The notes beneath the pieces are model-generated. The model did not search any database. It saw only the letters and a list, made by a program, of their open reading frames with translations, and was not told the origin of the DNA. A program made the translations under genes and the position numbers. DNA of 5,741 nt from an uncultured Clostridia bacterium. GTDB lineage: Bacteria; Bacillota; Clostridia; Oscillospirales; UBA644. Below, in pieces: positions 1-4,598 of this stretch. Every line of letters begins with the position of its first letter. The stretch's first letter is position 1. The stretch lies in NCBI GenBank assembly GCA_904502105.1, contig CAJGDF010000121.1:1-5741 (forward strand), in the 5' to 3' direction.

Positions 1-1292
1 GCAGCGGTATTGACCTGCTGGACCTCAAGATTTTCGTTAAGAACTATCAGGCCGTTAGGCGTATTTTTAACGATAGTATCCGAGAAGCTCTCTGCTTTAT
101 CCTTAAGATAGGGCAGACACATCGAGATCTCTGCCTTACCCTGACATACCGCAATGGCTTTTTCACGGCAGGAGTTATAGCCGCAGGAACCGCAGTTAAG
201 CTCATCAGAGGATTTCAATTTACCCATCTGACGGAGAACACTCATGATCTCGGATTCAGAAGGCATGGGGATCCTATGTTCAATAACAGTAAAGTGTTTT
301 TTCAACGAAAGAGGATCCGGCTGCATTACGTCAAAATCTTCTTCACCTGCATAATTAGCAATAGACATATAGTCCTGAATCGTGGAGTGATGTGATTTTT
401 CCATAATGGGACCGCCGATACAGCTGCCAACACAGGCAGACATTTCAATAAAGCAGCGGTGGATCTTTCCGCTTTCAATATCTTTAAGCGCATCTATACA
501 GTTTTCCACGCCGTCAAGAGCTATGTAGGAATAACCGGGGACATTCTGTGCCATTGTTTTAAGCACACCGCCCGTTGTGGGGAAAAATCTTGCGCGGCTT
601 TCGGGGTCGCAGTCCATTTCTTTTTTGAGTTCTACGTTAGAAGCCTCGAACCAATCGGTCAATTCGTCGAAGGTCATTACGGCATCAACGATACCTTCGT
701 AATGTTCAGCTTCGTCTTTTTTGGATACACAGGGTCCGATAAAAACTGTTTTAACATTAGGAATTCTCTTTTTAATGTCAGCACAGTGAGCCTGCATAGG
801 AGACATAACATCTGCGAGACATCCGATAAGAGAGGGGAAATGCTTCTGGATAAGAAGATTTATAGAGTGACAGCAGGATGTTATAATAACATCACGCTGA
901 TCTTCACGAAGCATTCTTTCATATTCTGTTTTAACGATAGTAGCGCCGATCGCAGTTTCTTCAACATCGTAAAAGCCGAGCTTCTTGAGAGCTTCGCGCA
1001 TTGATACGATACCGACGCCTTCGTAGTTTGCAACAAAGGACGGAGCAAGGCTTACAAAAACGGGATCGCCGCTCTGTAAAAGAACACGTACCTTTTCGGT
1101 GCCGTCAACTACCTGCTTTGCATTCTGAGGACAAACAACAACACAGTTGCCGCAAAGAATACACTCGTCTTCTATAATATGAGCCTGATTCCCCGAAAAA
1201 CGGATAGCTTTTACGGGGCAATGACGGATACACTTATGGCAGTTTTTACAGTTCGATTTTTTCAATGTCAAACAATTTGCCACAACCGTCAC
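1..1292 (-). CDS. hydS: PAS-linked [FeFe] hydrogenase, HydS-like (group C, putative H2 sensor), 3' end cut by window
   Basis: 430 full codons are visible and the C-terminus lies beyond the left edge. In order: two [4Fe-4S] ferredoxin motifs (C15-x2-C18-x2-C21-x3-C25-P and C44-x2-C47-x2-C50-x3-C54-P); the H-cluster domain with TSCC at 138-141, GPCVSKK around C188 and EMSACVGSC with C287 and C291; an extra Fe-S motif C367-x2-C370-x4-C375-x16-C392 typical of the PF04060 Fe-S family; then the start of a PAS domain (PNGLIVLNENLEV, 412-424). C141, C188, C287 and C291 match the four H-cluster ligands of catalytic hydrogenases. This order is that of group C HydS proteins, cytoplasmic putative H2 or redox sensors. 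The start is uncertain: GTG at 1292 overlaps the upstream stop by 4 bases, and GTG at 1283 is better spaced (11 bases) from AAAGG. Any output domain after PAS is not visible. The family call is firm; a sensing role is inferred. Confidence 0.92.
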   Translation of the reverse strand, partial: MTVVANCLTLKKSNCKNCHKCIRHCPVKAIRFSGNQAHIIEDECILCGNCVVVCPQNAKQVVDGTEKVRVLLQSGDPVFVSLAPSFVANYEGVGIVSMREALKKLGFYDVEETAIGATIVKTEYERMLREDQRDVIITSCCHSINLLIQKHFPSLIGCLADVMSPMQAHCADIKKRIPNVKTVFIGPCVSKKDEAEHYEGIVDAVMTFDELTDWFEASNVELKKEMDCDPESRARFFPTTGGVLKTMAQNVPGYSYIALDGVENCIDALKDIESGKIHRCFIEMSACVGSCIGGPIMEKSHHSTIQDYMSIANYAGEEDFDVMQPDPLSLKKHFTVIEHRIPMPSESEIMSVLRQMGKLKSSDELNCGSCGYNSCREKAIAVCQGKAEISMCLPYLKDKAESFSDTIVKNTPNGLIVLNENLEVQQVNTA

Positions 1293-1552
1293 ATCCTTTC
1301 TTTTTCAACAACATCAAGTATATTTGTTTTAAAAAACTCTCTGAAATTATCGCGGGTTATACCGACATGGACATCGTCATTTACCTGAACGGTAACGCCG
1401 TTGCGGTTGCATTTACCGATGCAAAAACTGCCGGTAAGCACGATATCGTCGGTAATTTTATGTTCTTCGGCCGCCTGTTCCAAAAGTTCAACAATTTCCT
1501 GAGAACCTTTAAGATGACAAGAGCTGCCGACACATACCTGAACAAAAACCAT
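1289..1552 (-). CDS. Thioredoxin-like [2Fe-2S] ferredoxin (NuoE C-terminal-type), second copy
   Basis: This 87-residue protein is a stand-alone thioredoxin-fold ferredoxin. The cluster ligands are C7-x4-C12 (CVGSSC) and C44-x3-C48 (CIGKC), the spacing seen in NuoE/HydC-type subunits and small clostridial [2Fe-2S] ferredoxins. It lacks the N-terminal helical bundle of full NuoE/HydC, so it is probably a soluble carrier or a partner subunit rather than a complete Complex-I-type subunit. It starts 2 bases after the stop of its paralogue, with AAAGG ten bases upstream inside that gene, and its own stop overlaps the predicted GTG start of the hydrogenase. Translational coupling with both neighbours is likely. 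Its position directly before hydS suggests it exchanges electrons with that enzyme, which is inference. Confidence 0.93.
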   Translation of the reverse strand: MVFVQVCVGSSCHLKGSQEIVELLEQAAEEHKITDDIVLTGSFCIGKCNRNGVTVQVNDDVHVGITRDNFREFFKTNILDVVEKERM

Positions 1553-1554
1553 TG

Positions 1555-1800
1555 TTATTTTACCTTTGCAAGAACTTCATTAGCAAAGAACTCGCCTACT
1601 GTTTCGGGGGTAACGGAATGGAAATCGTCGTTTACGGTAACACATACGCCCTGCTGGCATTTACCCATACAGAAAGTGCCGCCGAGATCAACTTTATCTC
1701 CGAGGTTGTTTTCCGCAATGAGATCCTGAAGCTGTTCAACTACCTGACGGGAACCTTTGATGTGGCAGGAGCTTCCAATACAAACCGTAATTTTTATCAT
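1555..1800 (-). CDS. Thioredoxin-like [2Fe-2S] ferredoxin (NuoE C-terminal-type), first copy
   Basis: This 81-residue protein is closely similar to the next gene. Both begin with a short strand followed by C(I/V)GSSCH(I/L)KGS and share FC(M/I)GKC in the same register, with ligands C7, C12, C44 and C48. This copy has one extra cysteine, C53, which the other lacks. The pair is most simply a tandem duplication that has diverged to roughly half identity by eye. The ATG at 1800 is preceded by AGAGG at a good distance (9 bases). Only 35 bases separate it from the kinase gene upstream, with no terminator visible, so it should be co-transcribed. Its likely role is a low-potential single-electron carrier or accessory subunit for the downstream hydrogenase. 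The redox partner cannot be determined from sequence alone. Confidence 0.93.
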   Translation of the reverse strand: MIKITVCIGSSCHIKGSRQVVEQLQDLIAENNLGDKVDLGGTFCMGKCQQGVCVTVNDDFHSVTPETVGEFFANEVLAKVK

Positions 1801-1835
1801 GATTTTATACCTCTCTATACAATAATTTTTATCTT

Positions 1836-2585
1836 TTATTCGTGTCTAGCATCGTTTACCCAGCTCATAAGGAATTCTCTTTCCTTATCGTTGCCCTTTG
1901 CAGACTGCGCAGCTGCAACAATAGGCATCCAGAGCTGTACATACTGTTTTGAGATATTGCTCTTTGCGCAGAAATTATCAAGATAGATCTGTGCGCCGGA
2001 AATATCTCCGTTAAGCCAGAAAAGAAGGTAGGTCTGCGCTGCGTCTGCAGAAGCATTACCTCTTGCGGCATGAGACCAGTCTATAATATAAGGTGTTCCG
2101 TCCTCGGTTATGATTACATTTGAGGGATTAAGGTCGCCGTGACAAACTTTATTGTGTCTGGGCATATTTCCGAGGCGGTTATGAAGATCGTAACGGGTAG
2201 TTGCATCGAATTCGGTGGTTGCGATCTTACGTCTGAGGTTATCTTTAAGCTTATTCATCTGAGAACAAGTTTTGGAATGAAGACCGATCTGAAGATCGAT
2301 AAGATAATTGATATATTCTTCTTTCTTTTCAGGGGTTTCGCTGATAAGCTGAGCGAGTGTAACGCCCTGTATAAACTCCGAAACGATAGCCCATTTACCG
2401 TCAATAACAGTAACCTCGAGGAGTTTGGGAACGTTAAAACCCATATCTTCCATTCTTGCCTGGTTGAGTGCCTCGTTGAGCACATCTGCCTTTGAATATC
2501 CTTCATTGAAAACTTTAACGCATCTGTCGCCGTCACGGTAGATCGTTTTATTGTTTCTTACTGCGATTACTCTGTCAAGTTTCAT
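1836..2585 (-). CDS. APH/choline-kinase-fold phosphotransferase (small-molecule or protein kinase-like)
   Basis: The protein is 249 residues from the ATG at 2585. Kinase-fold landmarks are complete: VKVF with K24 as the probable ATP-binding lysine, a hinge-like VSEFIQG at 68-74, the catalytic loop HGDLNPSN at 149-156 (D151 catalytic, N156 metal ligand) and IIDWS at 167-171 with metal-binding D169. The HGDxxxxN/IIDW pair is that of the aminoglycoside phosphotransferase/choline kinase superfamily (PF01636-like), but the substrate is not readable from sequence. Placement between rex and two ferredoxin genes argues against a simple antibiotic-resistance role. Group C hydrogenases are often found near kinases or phosphatases, so a regulatory or metabolic kinase is plausible. 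An in-frame GTG at 2597 would add four residues, but AAAGGTG (2597-2603) then has no spacing, so the ATG is preferred. Confidence 0.88.
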   Translation of the reverse strand: MKLDRVIAVRNNKTIYRDGDRCVKVFNEGYSKADVLNEALNQARMEDMGFNVPKLLEVTVIDGKWAIVSEFIQGVTLAQLISETPEKKEEYINYLIDLQIGLHSKTCSQMNKLKDNLRRKIATTEFDATTRYDLHNRLGNMPRHNKVCHGDLNPSNVIITEDGTPYIIDWSHAARGNASADAAQTYLLFWLNGDISGAQIYLDNFCAKSNISKQYVQLWMPIVAAAQSAKGNDKEREFLMSWVNDARHE

Positions 2586-2596
2586 TTTTACGGTCA

Positions 2597-2603
2597 CACC
2601 TTT
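2597..2603 (-). promoter_or_regulatory. Ribosome binding site deciding the kinase start
   Basis: On the minus strand AAAGGTG lies 11 bases before the ATG at 2585. It overlaps the alternative in-frame GTG at 2597, so it can only serve the ATG. Its AAAG half also forms part of the 3' arm of the 7-bp hairpin at 2600-2617. Confidence 0.55.
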
Positions 2604-2617
2604 CGTCTGAACGAAAG
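2600..2617 (-). promoter_or_regulatory. Perfect 7-bp hairpin overlapping the kinase Shine-Dalgarno
   Basis: CTTTCGT and ACGAAAG are perfectly complementary around a 4-base loop. In the minus-strand transcript the 3' arm includes the AAAG of the kinase ribosome binding site, so folding would partly hide it. No U-run follows, so it is not a normal terminator. A role in translation control or as a 5' stabilising hairpin is possible but unproven. Confidence 0.5.
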
Positions 2618-2626
2618 TTCCCTTTC

Positions 2627-2656
2627 TTTATATGTTAAGAGTCTATACTACATCAA
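2627..2656 (-). promoter_or_regulatory. Weak possible internal promoter before the kinase gene
   Basis: On the minus strand TTGATG (2651-2656) and TATAAA (2627-2632) are 18 bases apart, matching sigma-A boxes at 4/6 and 5/6. A transcript from here would start near 2620, immediately before the hairpin at 2600-2617. If active it would let the kinase-ferredoxin-hydS part be expressed independently of rex. In AT-rich DNA such a match can arise by chance. Confidence 0.3.
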
Positions 2657-2659
2657 CAA

Positions 2660-2677
2660 GCACGGTTCATACCGCAC
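2660..2677 (-). terminator. Hairpin just after the rex stop, possible attenuator
   Basis: In the minus-strand RNA, GUGCGGU and ACCGUGC pair over 7 positions (two are G-U wobbles) with an AUGA loop, five bases after the rex stop codon. The wobbles mean the stem forms well only in the rex-strand transcript. It is followed by UUGUUGAUG rather than a true U-run, so full rho-independent termination is doubtful. Partial termination or protection of the rex 3' end is more likely. Confidence 0.35.
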
Positions 2678-2682
2678 TTTCT

Positions 2683-3306
2683 TTATTTACACAGCTGATT
2701 GTTCAAATACGCCAATGAAAGCGCCAGGTTTTCCTGCTTTAACAGTACACCGTCAGGCACCTTCAATCCGCATGGAGCAAAATTCCAGATTGCGGTGATT
2801 CCGCTTGATATCATCTGATTGCATACCTGCTGAGCGGATCTTTCGCCAACTGTTATTATGCCGAGTTTAATATTGTTCTCCGAACAAAATGAATTCAGCA
2901 TATCCATCGGCATTATTTCGGTATTGAATTTTGCGGTATTAACAAGCTTTTCATTACAGTCGAATGCCGCAACTATTTTAACGCCGTATTCTTCAAACCC
3001 GTCGTAATCCAAAAGTGCGCATCCGAGCTTACCTGCACCGACCAATATAGCCGACGTTATCTTTTCGTGGCCAAGATGGCTTTCCAGGATCCTGATAAGT
3101 TCACCTGTCACATACCCTATTCTGGGTTTACCTGCACCGCTTACAGCCGCGAGATCCTTACGCACCTGTACCTCACCCAAAGAAAGACCTTTGGCTATAG
3201 CCGTTGCGGAGATCGTCCCACAGTCGTTCTGCGGCAATCTTTTTAAATACTGCAAATATTGCGGAAGTCTACCAAGTGTTGCCTTGGAGATAGAATGTCC
3301 GTTCAT
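2683..3306 (-). CDS. rex: Redox-sensing transcriptional repressor Rex
   Basis: This 207-residue protein has the normal length and layout of Rex. An N-terminal winged helix (about 1-80) carries the family signature near LGRLPQYLQYL and the recognition region QVRKDLA (47-53), followed by GKPRIGYV. A Rossmann NAD(H) domain follows, with GAGKLG at 90-95 and the acidic D116 in AAFD that contacts the adenine ribose. The C-terminal part holds the conserved NFAP stretch before VPDGV and a final swapped-helix-like segment. Rex dimers bind TTGTTAA-type palindromes when NADH is low and release DNA when NADH rises, controlling fermentation and hydrogenase genes. Start choice is secure: AAGGAGGTGG (3310-3319) sits at ideal spacing. 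The gene heads the cluster that ends in hydS. No clear Rex operator was found in the window, so autoregulation is not supported here. Confidence 0.95.
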   Translation of the reverse strand: MNGHSISKATLGRLPQYLQYLKRLPQNDCGTISATAIAKGLSLGEVQVRKDLAAVSGAGKPRIGYVTGELIRILESHLGHEKITSAILVGAGKLGCALLDYDGFEEYGVKIVAAFDCNEKLVNTAKFNTEIMPMDMLNSFCSENNIKLGIITVGERSAQQVCNQMISSGITAIWNFAPCGLKVPDGVLLKQENLALSLAYLNNQLCK

Positions 3307-3334
3307 AAGCCACCTCCTTGATTATTACATAATC

Positions 3335-3363
3335 ATTTTAACACACTTTATCCCCTTTGGGAA
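3335..3363 (-). promoter_or_regulatory. Predicted rex promoter
   Basis: On the minus strand TTCCCA (3358-3363) is followed after 17 bases by TAAAAT (3335-3340), giving a start near 3328 and a leader of about 20 bases containing the strong ribosome binding site. The -35 is a weak match (4/6) and the -10 a good one (5/6). A weak -35 would fit dependence on an activator. A short inverted repeat TCCC-CTTT-GGGA (3351-3362) covers the -35 edge. Confidence 0.5.
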
Positions 3364-3378
3364 TTATTAAAATGTTAT

Positions 3379-3432
3379 ATCGGTATTATTTATATCGATA
3401 TAATGAAAATCGATATACCGTAAATCAATAAG
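3379..3432 (-). repeat. Four-unit direct repeat array with 15-bp period upstream of rex
   Basis: Reading the plus strand every 15 bases gives ATCGGTATT (3379), ATCGATATA (3394), ATCGATATA (3409) and a degenerate ATCAATAAG (3424). The middle unit sits in the 12-bp perfect palindrome TATATCGATATA (3391-3402). An outer inverted pair CGGTAT (3381-3386) and ATACCG (3415-3420) frames the core. The array lies immediately upstream of the predicted rex -35, roughly 50 to 100 bases before the start point, where activators or cooperative oligomeric regulators bind. It could instead be simple AT-rich sequence, but three near-exact units in phase make that less likely. The binding protein is unknown. Confidence 0.6.
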
Positions 3433-3460
3433 ATGTTTACTTATTTGCGATTCAAACTGC

Positions 3461-4390
3461 TTAATTTATATTTTTTCTTCTTGATTCGATAAGAGATGTT
3501 ATAAAATTCTTATCGAGGTCGGAAAAACGATATCCGTTTTTATAGATAAGCATATCTTTGTATTTTTTTCTGTTTTCAATGCATTTTTTTTGAACAAGAC
3601 CGTATCTGTCCAATATTTTTTGAGATACGGGAGAAACCCACATAAATGTTTCGGGATTATCCGAAAGAATATCGAATTGAGCAGATCTTTCAAAGAGATA
3701 GATTTTACGGTCGGAATTATCCGAAAGCTCGTCCTTTGTTACTTTCGCAAGCGGAAGAGACGAAACGGACGAATCGGCATGTACGACCTCGGTAAAAGGC
3801 GAAAGATCATCAAAAACAATATTTTCTTTCTGAGCAAGCGGATTTTCGGCGCTTATCAGAAGAACGTACTTAAATTCCGCAACAAGCTCATAGCACAGCC
3901 CTTTTTCTTCAAGCATAGCTTTGAAAAATTTATCGTGGTTTTCGGCATAACGGATTATACCTATACGGTAATCGTTATTAAGAACATTATTTACGGTTTG
4001 CTGCGAGTTTGTTTCGGTATAAAATATCTCTGCGGGAGCATTGGAAACGCTTTTTGAAAAGGCAGCAAAAGCCTCGGAGATATAGCATGCACGCGGAACA
4101 GACACAGAGAATTTTTGTTTAACAAAAGCTCCCTGTTTATAGAACATTTCAACTTCGTCTATCTGTTTGAGAATATTTTGCGCATAGCCTATAAATTCTT
4201 CACCTTCGGGAGTTAAAACCATGCCTTTCGCACTTCTGTTAAAAACAGTTATACCGAGATCCGCCTCAAGCTCTTTTATCGATCGGCTTATATTCGGCTG
4301 TGCGATCAGAAGTGATTCGGCAGCCTTGCTTAAAGATCCCAGTCTTGCAACTTCAACGGCATATTTCATGTGCAGAATGTTCAAACCCAA
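3461..4390 (-). CDS. LysR-family transcriptional regulator
   Basis: The 309-residue protein has the usual length for the family. Residues 1-60 form the LysR winged helix-turn-helix: LHMKYAVEVARLGSLSKAAE, then AQPNISRSIKELEADLG with the recognition helix, and FNRSAKGMVLTPEGEEF as the wing. A linker helix and a periplasmic-binding-protein-like effector domain (about 90-300) follow; the effector domain is divergent and its ligand cannot be predicted. The start is TTG at 4390: GAGGGG lies five bases upstream and the HTH would be clipped at the next in-frame ATG (residue 8). The gene has its own strong promoter and is divergent from the glycosidase-like gene, the classic layout for a LysR regulator and its target. 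It is followed by 154 bases and then rex, so read-through into rex cannot be excluded since no firm terminator is visible. Confidence 0.93.
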   Translation of the reverse strand: MGLNILHMKYAVEVARLGSLSKAAESLLIAQPNISRSIKELEADLGITVFNRSAKGMVLTPEGEEFIGYAQNILKQIDEVEMFYKQGAFVKQKFSVSVPRACYISEAFAAFSKSVSNAPAEIFYTETNSQQTVNNVLNNDYRIGIIRYAENHDKFFKAMLEEKGLCYELVAEFKYVLLISAENPLAQKENIVFDDLSPFTEVVHADSSVSSLPLAKVTKDELSDNSDRKIYLFERSAQFDILSDNPETFMWVSPVSQKILDRYGLVQKKCIENRKKYKDMLIYKNGYRFSDLDKNFITSLIESRRKNIN

Positions 4391-4395
4391 GCCAT

Positions 4396-4401
4396 CCCCT
4401 C
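4396..4401 (-). promoter_or_regulatory. Ribosome binding site supporting the TTG start of the LysR gene
   Basis: GAGGGG on the minus strand is followed by a five-base spacer and TTG at 4390. The intervening ATG is out of frame and closes after four codons. This is the main evidence for a rare start codon here. Confidence 0.65.
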
Positions 4402-4423
4402 ATAACAAAGTGCGCTCTTTAAT

Positions 4424-4452
4424 ATTATAGCATAAAAATAAAAATAAATCAA
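4424..4452 (-). promoter_or_regulatory. Promoter of the LysR gene
   Basis: On the minus strand TTGATT (4447-4452), a 17-base spacer and a perfect TATAAT (4424-4429) are present, with TG one base before the -10 (extended -10). Transcription should begin near 4417, leaving a short leader before the ribosome binding site. Confidence 0.75.
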
Positions 4453-4461
4453 GGTCTTTTG

Positions 4462-4520
4462 CAGTTTTTTGTTCGTATGGGAATATTTTTTCAACATAAA
4501 AATTATCCATAAAAAAACTG
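4462..4520. repeat. Widely spaced 9-bp inverted repeat between divergent promoters
   Basis: CAGTTTTTT (4462-4470) and its exact complement AAAAAACTG (4512-4520) flank 41 bases. The centre (4491) is about 75 bases upstream of both predicted start points. LysR-type proteins bind as tetramers to separated half sites near -65 and bend DNA, so this is a reasonable candidate control site. The A/T-run content makes chance likely enough to keep confidence low. Confidence 0.35.
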
Positions 4521-4533
4521 TAATCATTTATTA

Positions 4534-4562
4534 TTGACATATTTGTAAAATTGTGCTACAAT
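4534..4562 (+). promoter_or_regulatory. Strong promoter of the glycosidase-like gene
   Basis: A perfect TTGACA (4534-4539), 17-base spacer and TACAAT (4557-4562) with TGC directly before the -10 make a near-consensus sigma-A promoter with extended -10. The start would be near 4569, about 30 bases before the ATG. Such a strong core promoter usually needs repression, and a palindrome overlaps it. Confidence 0.85.
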
Positions 4563-4563
4563 T
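4549..4563. promoter_or_regulatory. Perfect palindrome over the -10, candidate repressor operator
   Basis: AATTGT-GCT-ACAATT has two exact 6-base arms around a 3-base centre and completely covers the -10 element of the glycosidase promoter. A dimeric regulator bound here would block RNA polymerase. The regulator could be the divergent LysR protein or an unlinked sugar-responsive repressor; the sequence does not decide. Confidence 0.5.
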
Positions 4564-4598
4564 AACAAAACTATATTAAATCCGAAAAGAGGATCGGT

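Noticed and set aside
459..1004. 181-codon plus-strand open frame
   Set aside because: It is fully antisense to the hydrogenase, whose cysteine motifs are intact on the other strand, and its translation shows no recognisable domain. The same applies to plus-strand frames at 1179-1388, 1265-1729, 1552-1986, 2139-2495, 3590-4057 and 4221-4430.
1289..1800. Part of an NADH-dependent electron-bifurcating hydrogenase complex
   Set aside because: The ferredoxins lack the NuoE helical bundle, no NuoF-like flavin subunit is present in the window, and the hydrogenase has the PAS-linked sensor layout.
1836..2585. Aminoglycoside resistance gene
   Set aside because: The fold matches APH, but there is no mobile element or other resistance gene, and it sits inside a redox operon; no substrate-specific signature is visible.
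2632..2659. Possible Rex operator made of TTGTTGA and TTAACAT half sites (minus strand)
   Set aside because: The half sites are inverted but 14 bases apart, whereas Rex sites have about 4 bases between halves, and neither half is exact.
3379..3432. CRISPR-like or plasmid-iteron interpretation of the 15-bp repeats
   Set aside because: Units are far too short for CRISPR and there is no replication gene nearby; a regulatory array upstream of rex fits better.
3427..3445. Hairpin AATAAG-7-CTTATT after the LysR gene as a terminator
   Set aside because: The stem is only 6 A/T-rich pairs with one G-C, no T-run follows on the transcript strand, and it overlaps the repeat array.
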